The notes beneath the pieces are model-generated. The model had not been told where the DNA came from and made no database searches. It saw nothing but the letters and a program-made list of their open reading frames with translations. From the NCBI GenBank assembly GCA_937888775.1, contig CALAQT010000383.1:1-10368 (forward strand): a DNA stretch of 10,368 bases, written 5' to 3'. This DNA is from an uncultured Actinomycetes bacterium (GTDB taxonomy: Bacteria; Actinomycetota; Thermoleophilia; Solirubrobacterales; Solirubrobacteraceae). Numbering within the stretch: the first letter of the stretch is position 1; the number at the start of each line of letters is the position of its first letter. The position numbers and the translations under genes were made by a program. Shown one piece after another: positions 5,767 through 10,368 of the stretch.

Positions 5767-6170
5767 CAAAGCTCCCTAAGACCACCGGAAAACCGAGGCG
5801 ACAAGCATTGCGTCTCCAGCGAGCTGCACTGGTCCCCGGTGCCGTACGAACGCTGGAGGGGGACGGGGGAAGGGGGGGTGTCGGCGCTGCGAGCGTGCTC
5901 TGAGCGCGTTTGTGCGGCCGTCTCCGGCCATCCGAGCTTGGCGTCGTACTCGGCCATCATCTCGGCGTCGACCCGTCGCTGGCGCTCGGCGGCGAGTACG
6001 CGCTCGCGGTGAGCTCCTTGACGGCAGGCCGGCGAGCAGTACTTCGCATCGCCGCGCTTAGGCTCGAAGCGTTCCCGGCACACCTCGCAGCGCTTTTGCT
6101 GGCGAGTCCGCTCGCGCCGAGCGTCACGAGCGCGGTTCGTAACGCTAACGGAAGTTGGCAGAGTTTCCAT
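5766..6170 (-). CDS. Zinc-finger protein ahead of terminase small subunit
   Basis: This 134-aa protein has a CxxC...YCSPAC module (Cys28, Cys31, Cys45, Cys49) followed by RQGAHRER and a charged helix (LAAERQRRVDAEMMAEYDAKLGW). The same module opens the methyltransferase of this element. Such fingers bind DNA or stabilise small phage proteins. No HNH catalytic pattern is visible. The C-terminal 45 residues are low in structure and could be a linker. An in-frame TAA four codons upstream fixes the ATG at 6170 as the first possible start; the GGAAG directly before it is too close for a normal ribosome-binding site. A 12-bp inverted repeat (6143-6182) straddles the start, suggesting control of this first gene of the operon. 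Confidence 0.72.
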   Translation of the reverse strand: METLPTSVSVTNRARDARRERTRQQKRCEVCRERFEPKRGDAKYCSPACRQGAHRERVLAAERQRRVDAEMMAEYDAKLGWPETAAQTRSEHARSADTPPSPVPLQRSYGTGDQCSSLETQCLSPRFSGGLREL

Positions 6171-6192
6171 CTTCCGTTAGCGTAACGGTTCG
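6136..6192 (-). promoter_or_regulatory. Inverted repeat over the start of the packaging operon
   Basis: CGCTAACGGAAG (6143-6154) and CTTCCGTTAGCG (6171-6182) are perfect reverse complements around a 16-base loop that holds the start ATG (6168-6170). The outer parts contain CGTAACG as a direct repeat (6138-6144 and 6181-6187). In RNA this would place the start codon in a hairpin loop; in DNA it could be an operator. The related CGTAACGG motif also occurs before the initiator gene. Confidence 0.55.
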
Positions 6193-6256
6193 CCCACACG
6201 ATGCATGGTTGGCGAACGGTGCTCATGCAGATCATGGTACGCGTGGTATGAACGCC

Positions 6257-6400
6257 TTCCCAAGCGATTCGCCTTCCCAAGCGAATCGCCGTCCCTTCCC
6301 AAGCGAATCGCCCGTCCCTTCCCATGCGAATCGTCGTCGGTCCATCCCATGCGTCGACGCCATCCCTATGCGTCGACGCCCGTCCATCTATGCGACCGTG
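6257..6400. repeat. Array of diverged 17-25-bp repeats with internal dyads
   Basis: About seven copies of a CCCAWGCGAWTCG-like unit start near 6259, 6276, 6298, 6321, 6346, 6365 and 6386, with periods of 17 to 25. Units 1-3 contain the dyad GCGAWTCGC; units 5 and 6 contain a different perfect dyad, GCGTCGACGC. Symmetry is kept while sequence drifts, as expected for sites bound by a dimer. No convincing gene covers the array on either strand. It lies between the capsid and packaging blocks, upstream of terS. It may be an operator array, a packaging site or a partition/origin-type locus. Confidence 0.65.
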
Positions 6401-6513
6401 CGCGGACCGCGCACATTTCCAGAATCGCCACCACCTTGGGGGAGGTCGCATGCTCGGCGGCCTATGCGAGTTAGCAGGTGGCCCAGGCGTGGACCACCTG
6501 CTGGGTGCGTCAT
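6388..6513 (-). CDS. Possible tiny ORF (41 aa) after the capsid genes
   Basis: The frame starts MTHPAGGPRLGHLLTRIG and its ATG overlaps the preceding 53-aa ORF stop as ATGA, the only real support. The composition is Gly/Arg/Pro rich without clear structure. Its DNA includes a 9-bp inverted repeat (6473-6481 with 6494-6502), which could instead be a hairpin closing the capsid transcript. It may not be translated. Confidence 0.28.
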   Translation of the reverse strand: MTHPAGGPRLGHLLTRIGRRACDLPQGGGDSGNVRGPRTVA

Positions 6514-6671
6514 GCGGCTTGCTGCTCCCGCTGCTCGATGAGTCGTGCCGCTGCGTGCGAGAGTGCGACCAACTCGCATCCCACTCGCGGGTCGTCACGG
6601 TCCGGTTCGAGTAGCGCGACTGCCGCCGCGATCTCAGCGAGGCGAGCGTCAACGTTGGTCGGTGTGCGCAT
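6510..6671 (-). CDS. Small helical protein (53 aa) directly after the coat gene
   Basis: I found this short gene by reading the minus strand after the coat stop. ATG (6671) follows the coat TGA by two bases and the frame ends with TGA at 6510. The product is alanine-rich and looks like two amphipathic helices (VDARLAEIAAAVALLEP, ELVALSHAAARLIEQREQQ). GC-rich third positions and immediate coupling support it. In phages, small genes here can encode head accessory or completion proteins, but nothing in the sequence proves this. Confidence 0.55.
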   Translation of the reverse strand: MRTPTNVDARLAEIAAAVALLEPDRDDPRVGCELVALSHAAARLIEQREQQAA

Positions 6672-6673
6672 CG

Positions 6674-7564
6674 TCAACTCGCGATCGCGTCGATCTTGAA
6701 TGCCCGGAGCGTGGCGCCTTCATCCACGACCAACGACGCGCCGCTGAACACGGAGATGATGCTGGCGGTTGACAGTTTGTGCGGCGAATACTGCAACAAC
6801 TGCCGTAGTTGCAATCCTGAGTCAACGGCCACAGTGCAATCCGCACCGCCACCAGGCGGCCGCGGCGCGACGTTCGCGAAAGCGACACCGCTCGTGTGGA
6901 ACGCAACCGCTGTGTCTGCCGGCATCTCGATAGTCTCGAGGAACGCGATACCAAAAACCGTGCCGACGTTGGCCGTGTCCAACGCCGTGCCCTGGTCGCC
7001 ACGCAAACTGGCCTGAACGAATTCGGGAATGTTGAGTAGTCGGGTCGCGATGTCAGGCGAGACGGCGCAGTAACGCCCACTGGCCGGAATCTTCTCCTGT
7101 GTCATGCGTTCGCGGATCTGGAGCACCACGGCGAGGTCATCCGCCGCGTCGGGGTAGGGCCCCCATTGGATGCCGGCGACGTACGGTGCGCCGAGCAACG
7201 CGTTCGCGCAACTCTGCTCCGCGGCCTCGGCTATCGCCACGATCGCGGGGTGGAGGATCTGGAATCCGTAATCTTCGAGGGCCAAACTCAGGTCTTCGTC
7301 GGTCACCAGCGTGGCCGAATAGTGATGGGCGAGTGTCACTTCGATGTGATCCTCGGTGACGACGTCGAAGGTGACGTCTGCGCCTGGGGTGACCTGCTGG
7401 TGGGCGATTCTAGGCCTGGGGACCCTGACGAGCACGGTGCCACCGCTGGGCCCCGCGAATTCGGGCGTCGGCACTCTGGAAACAGCGGCCGGAAGGACAA
7501 TCGACCTTCGTAGAAGCTGAACCGCCAGCGCGCTAATCGGTTCACTGGTAAGGAACGTTGACAT
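6674..7564 (-). CDS. Major capsid protein, P22-coat-like
   Basis: This 296-aa protein has the pattern of P22 gp5-type (HK97-fold) coat proteins: an N-terminal helix (SEPISALAVQLLRRSIVLP), a beta segment GGTVLVRVPRPRI (41-53), then VTLAHHYSATLVTDEDLSLALEDYGFQILHPAIVAIAEAAEQ (about 76-117), and a C-terminal region of strands (TVAVDSGLQLRQLLQYS, ASLVVDEGATLRAFKID). It would form the shell of the particle. At 296 aa it is shorter than P22 gp5 itself (430 aa), from which a telokin-like insertion domain may be missing. The scaffold gene lies directly upstream. AAAGG sits ten bases before the ATG. No portal, protease or large terminase gene is found near it. Family assignment is by recalled pattern. 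Confidence 0.85.
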   Translation of the reverse strand: MSTFLTSEPISALAVQLLRRSIVLPAAVSRVPTPEFAGPSGGTVLVRVPRPRIAHQQVTPGADVTFDVVTEDHIEVTLAHHYSATLVTDEDLSLALEDYGFQILHPAIVAIAEAAEQSCANALLGAPYVAGIQWGPYPDAADDLAVVLQIRERMTQEKIPASGRYCAVSPDIATRLLNIPEFVQASLRGDQGTALDTANVGTVFGIAFLETIEMPADTAVAFHTSGVAFANVAPRPPGGGADCTVAVDSGLQLRQLLQYSPHKLSTASIISVFSGASLVVDEGATLRAFKIDAIAS

Positions 7565-7681
7565 GGGAGCTGCCTTTCATCGGATGGCTGTGTCGCGCTT
7601 CGAGCGCCATCGCGGCAAGCTCGTGCTTTTCAGGGCCTACGCATCGCGCGTTGGGCCCTGATCTGGAGTATAGGTGGCGCC
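7565..7681 (-). promoter_or_regulatory. Scaffold-coat spacer with hairpin
   Basis: The 117-bp gap between scaffold stop and coat start holds an 8-bp perfect stem, TCAGGGCC (7630-7637) with GGCCCTGA (7654-7661), around a 16-base loop. No T-run follows on the minus strand, so full termination is unlikely. It may be a processing or attenuation element that sets the scaffold to coat ratio. Confidence 0.35.
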
Positions 7682-8128
7682 TCAGCGGCCTCTCACGATC
7701 CTCGCAGCGAGCTCGTCCATCGACGGCTCGGCCGCGCTGCTGCCTTTGCGGGCATCCGCCGACCCGGCTACTCGTGGCGGCTGTAGCGCCCAATGCGGCT
7801 TGGCCGAAACGACCCGGCCGACCGCCTCGCGGACCTTGCTTGGGTCGACGGCGCCGTGCTCATCGAGCATCGCTGCGAGATCCGCCTGATCCGCTCGCCA
7901 TAGATCGGACGGATCCGCGAGCGGTTTGTAGCCATCCGCCGCAGCGCCAGCGACGCGCTCTACTTCGCTGCGCTGCAACGCTTGGACACGATCGTCGGCT
8001 GCCTGCGCTCGTCTCTCGGCGGCCTTGCGGGCCTTGCGTTCAGCATCGAGCGCCTTTCGGCCGGCGTCGCCGAGCTGCTCGTCGGGGTCTGGCGTGGGGT
8101 CGGGTGTGGGGTCTTCGGGTTCAGTCAT
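7682..8128 (-). CDS. Capsid scaffolding-like protein
   Basis: This 148-aa protein looks like a phage scaffold. It has an acidic, proline-rich start (MTEPEDPTPDPTPDPDEQ), then a long charged helix or coiled coil (about 22-60: GRKALDAERKARKAAERRAQAADDRVQALQ), a middle part with DPSDLWRADQADLAAMLDEHGAVDPSKV, and a short basic C-terminus (MDELAARIVRGR) like those that bind coat in scaffolds. Such proteins guide coat assembly and leave the mature head. AGGAG lies seven bases before the ATG at 8128, which fixes this start within a longer open frame. It lies directly upstream of the coat gene, the usual order. No protease domain is fused to it. Confidence 0.8.
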   Translation of the reverse strand: MTEPEDPTPDPTPDPDEQLGDAGRKALDAERKARKAAERRAQAADDRVQALQRSEVERVAGAAADGYKPLADPSDLWRADQADLAAMLDEHGAVDPSKVREAVGRVVSAKPHWALQPPRVAGSADARKGSSAAEPSMDELAARIVRGR

Positions 8129-8141
8129 CGTCTGCTCCTTG

Positions 8142-8537
8142 TCAGTTTGAGGGTGCTGTGACAGCAGCGTGGAGTGCGATTTCGCGCTGGAAGCGGACGG
8201 CCACCGCCAATTTGGAAAGTGCGCGACGAACATCGGCGCTTGAGAACGCGTCGGCCAACTTGTAGGCCGCAGGGAATCCGGCCGTCGCGGCCTCGTCGAG
8301 CACCAGCTCGGCGACGAGGGCATCGGGCTGCACTCGCGCTCCGCCCCGTGTCGCGTCGACGTGAACGTACGCCAGCATCGCGATGGCGAACGTGGCTTCG
8401 GCGTCGCTGAGCGCCCACACAGCGGCGTTGAGCGCTTCCTCGCCGCCACGAGCGGCCTTCACAATGCCCGCAACGAGATCACTCGTGGCGCTGATCTTCA
8501 GCGCGTCCTGCCCGGCCATGTCTAGCTCATCCGTCAT
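8142..8537 (-). CDS. Unknown protein (131 aa), first gene of the capsid block
   Basis: I do not recognise this protein. ATG at 8537 is preceded by a perfect AAGGAG with good spacing, so I choose it over the ATG at 8567. The product is rich in alanine and mostly helical: MAGQDALKISATSDLVAGIVKAARGGEEALNA, AEATFAIAMLAYVHVDATRGGARV, PDALVAELVLDEAATAGFPAAYKLADAF, ADVRRALSKLAVAVRFQRE. The central stretch is moderately hydrophobic but contains a charged end and is unlikely to be a membrane segment. It is separated by 13 bp from the scaffold gene and must be co-transcribed with it. Its position suggests a head-assembly or regulatory protein. Confidence 0.75.
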   Translation of the reverse strand: MTDELDMAGQDALKISATSDLVAGIVKAARGGEEALNAAVWALSDAEATFAIAMLAYVHVDATRGGARVQPDALVAELVLDEAATAGFPAAYKLADAFSSADVRRALSKLAVAVRFQREIALHAAVTAPSN

Positions 8538-8696
8538 TTGGTTCTCCTTGGGGTTGGTTGTCAGCATGGTGAGCGCCCGCCGCGGAACTCTGACGGAACA
8601 TCAGGTGCCGCTTTGTGACCGCCGACGCCACCCTAGGGGCCACGGATCGCCCGTGTTTACGGGACATTCGCGGTCAGAGAGTGGCATCGACATGCT
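8538..8696 (-). promoter_or_regulatory. Right-end leader of the element, probable promoter region
   Basis: The first leftward gene starts at 8537 and the attR core begins at 8697, so the promoter of the capsid block should lie here unless it is outside the element. I see no convincing -10/-35 pair. The region holds the right subterminal repeat (8583-8604) and a small hairpin CCCGT-gttt-ACGGG (8650-8663). Confidence 0.35.
8583..8604 (+). repeat. Subterminal direct repeat, right copy (candidate integrase arm site)
   Basis: This is the partner of 138-159: 20 of 22 bases identical, same orientation, 92 bp inside the attR core. It lies in the untranslated leader of the capsid block and so is not kept for coding reasons, which makes conservation of both copies more telling. 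Confidence 0.6.
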
Positions 8697-8738
8697 CTTG
8701 TAATGAAGCGGTTTTCGGTTCGAGTCCGAAGGCGGGCT
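8697..8738 (+). other. attR core: displaced 3' part of the original tRNA-Thr
   Basis: It runs from the anticodon loop (cttgtaa) through the T arm to the acceptor 3' strand ggcgggc and discriminator T. It lacks the 5' half, D arm and acceptor 5' strand, so it cannot be a functional tRNA. It matches 31-72 except at C8709 and G8722. It marks the right end of the element and the original chromosomal 3' end of the tRNA. Confidence 0.92.
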
Positions 8739-8969
8739 CTCTGAAAAGCGCTCGATTTGCAGACGTTTTCGCGAGCGCGCTGTCGTAGCCCGAGCAGGGT
8801 TCTAAGACTGGGGTCCATGCCCGGGTCCATTCAGGGGGTAGGCGCGGGTCACCCCCAACCCGACTTCAATGCACGTCCCGGCTACGAGTGAGCTACCGGA
8901 CGCGTGGCCCGATGCATCCACGCTTTCGCTCCGGCGGGACGCATGGGACGCAAGGGACGCGTACGGACG
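8739..8969. other. Chromosomal stretch without a supported gene
   Basis: I see no credible coding region on either strand. The minus-strand open frame across 8802-9116 begins in an antisense translation of the tRNA-like fragment and is not gene-like. A ten-base match to the left end of the element (CGATTTGCAG, 8753-8762 versus 78-87) lies just outside attR. Short direct repeats GGGACGCA occur at the right edge, from about 8936. Confidence 0.5.
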
Positions 8970-9012
8970 CATCTCGTAGGTCGCGCCCCGGTTCGAGTCC
9001 GGGTCTCGCCAT
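8970..9012 (+). pseudogene. Orphan tRNA 3'-half-like fragment
   Basis: A T arm CCCGG-TTCGAGT-CCGGG (8984-9000) is followed by TCTCGCC and A, like an acceptor 3' strand with discriminator. Upstream, TACGG/TCGTA could be an anticodon stem around ACGCATC, but the variable region is too long, position 33 is not T, and no D arm or matching 5' acceptor GGCGAGA is seen. It looks like a tRNA remnant left by another integration, about 230 bp from attR. Confidence 0.55.
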
Positions 9013-9222
9013 CGGGTTCTAGGTCCTGTCCGCGGGACCCCTTCCAGGCTTCGGGGCCTCGTCGTACCACGGGCGGTACCAGGAGCGGGGCAACCGCTGC
9101 ACGAGGAGGGAAGCACCGGCAGCCACCGGTTTCAGCGGGCCGTCGCGCTTGGAGCCTGCCGGGGCACCTCCAAACTGTGTCCCTCAGGTGCTGTGGACGG
9201 CGACCCCCCTTCGACGTCGCTG
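9013..9222. other. Chromosomal stretch without a supported gene
   Basis: Open frames here are short and Arg/Ser/Pro rich, as expected of shadows in GC-rich DNA. I see no ribosome-binding sites with plausible starts, no hairpin terminator with a T-run and no repeat of note. Confidence 0.45.
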
Positions 9223-9480
9223 TCACAGCAGGGTGCTGCGGAACCCGCAGCGATAGATAGCGCCTCCGAGGAGGAACGCGTCGAAGCGCTCTCCGGAGTC
9301 GAGGACCGCCGAAGCCTCGAACGAAACCTCGAGCGTCATCGGCGCATAGATCGTCGGTCGAATCCGCTCAAGGTCCCTTGTGAGCGCCCACTCCAACACT
9401 CCATTCTGCTCGAGGGGGAGGGGGTGCCCGGTCTTGGGAACGGACACCGTTTCAGGGGGCGGAAGTCCGGCCTGCAGACC
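9223..9480 (-). pseudogene. Possible remnant of an unknown coding region
   Basis: Within a minus-strand open frame (to 9552), the part around EWALTRDLERIRPTIYAP...VLDSGERFDAFLLGG has balanced amino acid use and GC-rich third positions, unlike most frames nearby. No ribosome-binding site or convincing start is seen, and the part above about 9480 looks random. I do not recognise the family. It may be a decayed gene or a chance frame. Confidence 0.3.
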
Positions 9481-9559
9481 GTGGGTCTGTCTAGGACAGA
9501 TTGACGAACTTTTCTTGCCTGCAAAACGGCACCTTTCTGTTGCTCCCTCCATGGTCGTT

Positions 9560-9930
9560 ACCCCTCGGCCTCGGTGCGTCCGTCTACGACTCTCAGCCCC
9601 TCCCAGGACACGGAGTCCTGGTTTCGGTTGGGCTAAGCCGCCTGAGCTGGAACCACTGGGGCCATCGTGTTGCGACCGCGCACGGTCGCTCCTGCTCCGT
9701 GACCGCCGACGGAGTCGCGGTTGACCGGACAGACTGCAATCGCGTGACCGTCACCGTATCCAAGCCCCACCGGAGTTGCCGCTTCGCAGGTATCAGGCGC
9801 TCAGTACGACACGCCCGACTCTAGGACACGCTTCGTTGGCGTATTCGTCAAGATTGCGAACCTCGGAACAACCGCCTTTAGCGATGACCCGGAGATCGAG
9901 TCAACGCTGCTTTCAGCCGGGGCACCGAAA
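9560..9930 (+). pseudogene. Frameshifted remnant of a DUF4352-like secreted protein
   Basis: Two gene-like pieces lie in successive frames. The first (about 9600-9788) reads LSWNHWGHRVATAHGRS... VDRTDCNRVTVTVSKPHRSC, like small exported actinobacterial domains with paired cysteines. The second (9790-9915) reads VSGAQYDTPDSRTRFVGVFV then KIANLGTTAFSDDPEIESTLL, the pattern of DUF4352-type beta-sandwich domains. The frame moves by one base near 9789, and neither piece has a start with ribosome-binding site or signal peptide. The reading runs out before the next gene at 9956. It is therefore a decayed chromosomal gene, or two pieces of different genes. Confidence 0.5.
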
Positions 9931-9955
9931 CAGGATGGAAGGAGGCGCAAACCTC

Positions 9956-10333
9956 ATGACCCACCCAGACAACCAACACGAACCCAGTATGCAACGCTGG
10001 TTCGAGGGACGCGACGAAGAGGGCCGACTGCCACCACCGGCCCATCGCGAGCGGCTTCCCGTAAAAGAACGTCTCAGCACAACCTGGCTCGCAATCCTCG
10101 TTTGGCTTGGCGTGTTCGTCGCTGTAGCCGTTGTGGTAGCGGCAAATGGCCAGCGTTTTCCGGTAATCCCGACAGTAATCCTCGTGGCAGTCGCCATCGG
10201 CGGAGTCTGGGGAATTACAACAGGAGCACAGACTTCCGTTCGTCAGGCCATCCCCGTCCCGACGCCCGCCGACGTCGGTCAGCGGCGTGCGCAGAATCCG
10301 CGTCATGCGGGTGCGAGGACGTCACCGTCCTGA
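9956..10333 (+). CDS. Small two-helix membrane protein, unknown function
   Basis: This 125-aa protein starts at MTHPDNQHEPSMQRWFEG. AAGGAGG lies ten bases before the ATG, which decides the start inside a longer open frame. A charged N-terminal region (1-45, with an acidic RDEEGR and basic HRERLPVKERLS) precedes two hydrophobic helices, TWLAILVWLGVFVAVAVVV (about 48-66) and VIPTVILVAVAIGGVWGI (about 74-91). A short basic/proline-rich tail follows. N- and C-termini are probably on the same, cytoplasmic side. I cannot assign a function. It belongs to the chromosome right of the element and may once have been co-transcribed with the decayed gene upstream. Confidence 0.75.
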   Translation: MTHPDNQHEPSMQRWFEGRDEEGRLPPPAHRERLPVKERLSTTWLAILVWLGVFVAVAVVVAANGQRFPVIPTVILVAVAIGGVWGITTGAQTSVRQAIPVPTPADVGQRRAQNPRHAGARTSPS

Positions 10334-10368
10334 TCGACCGGTTCCTCAGCCGCGCCGCCCGCAGCCGC

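Noticed and set aside
6257..6400. CRISPR-like array
   Set aside because: Repeat units are diverged, periods vary from 17 to 25, there are no unique spacers of constant length and no cas genes are seen.
5957..6652. Minus-strand 231-aa open frame
   Set aside because: It overlaps the zinc-finger gene in another frame and runs through the repeat array and small ORFs; its composition is Ser/Arg/Trp rich without domain pattern.
7542..7630. 22-aa ORF overlapping the coat start
   Set aside because: It has no ribosome-binding site and no conserved feature; it is probably chance.
8860..8902. Minus-strand tRNA start (D-arm-like GTAGCTCAC)
   Set aside because: No matching D-arm 3' strand, anticodon stem or T arm follows, so no cloverleaf can be formed.
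8802..9226. Minus-strand open frames near the tRNA fragment
   Set aside because: The PDSNRG-like string is the typical antisense translation of a tRNA T arm; there is no start signal or domain.
9193..9504. Plus-strand 103-aa open frame
   Set aside because: Charged low-complexity composition and no ribosome-binding site; the opposite frame is more gene-like.

Overview
The window is high-GC DNA with GC-rich third codon positions. It reads as an actinobacterial chromosome (Actinomycetota); a deep-branching lineage is possible, but I cannot name a genus. Its main content is a complete integrated mobile element of about 8.67 kb. The element sits in the 3' part of a tRNA-Thr(UGU) gene and is bounded by an intact chimeric tRNA (positions 1-72) and a displaced copy of the original tRNA 3' end (8697-8738). 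A 42-bp core with two mismatches is shared by both ends. All element genes lie on the minus strand.

Read in the direction of transcription, from the right end, there are three blocks. (1) Capsid block, 8537 to 6388: an unknown 131-aa protein, a scaffolding-like protein, a P22-coat-like major capsid protein, then one or two tiny ORFs. (2) An intergenic array of diverged 17-25-bp repeats with conserved internal dyads (about 6257-6400), followed by a packaging/accessory operon, 6170 to 4335: a zinc-finger protein, a P27-like terminase small subunit and three unknown small proteins, closed by two terminator-like hairpins. (3) Replication/integration block, 4043 to 128: an unknown protein, a phage-type N6-adenine methyltransferase with an N-terminal zinc finger, a replisome-organiser-like initiator whose coding sequence contains an iteron cluster next to an AT-rich tract (a candidate internal origin), a 71-aa protein, an excisionase-like HTH protein, a small conserved-looking protein and a tyrosine integrase. 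The first five genes of this block are joined by four identical GTGA stop/start overlaps, and the integrase is joined to its predecessor by ATGA.

The element carries its own coat, scaffold and small terminase but, as far as I can see, no large terminase, portal, protease, tail or lysis gene. It is therefore best read as a capsid-encoding phage satellite that would integrate, excise and replicate by itself and would depend on a helper phage for DNA translocation, portal, tail and lysis. That is inference from gene content.

Right of the element (8739-10368) the chromosome is mostly debris: an orphan tRNA 3'-half-like fragment at about 8970-9012, a possible decayed reading frame on the minus strand (9223-9480), and frameshifted remnants of a DUF4352-like secreted protein (about 9560-9930). 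These are followed by one intact small two-helix membrane protein gene (9956-10333).
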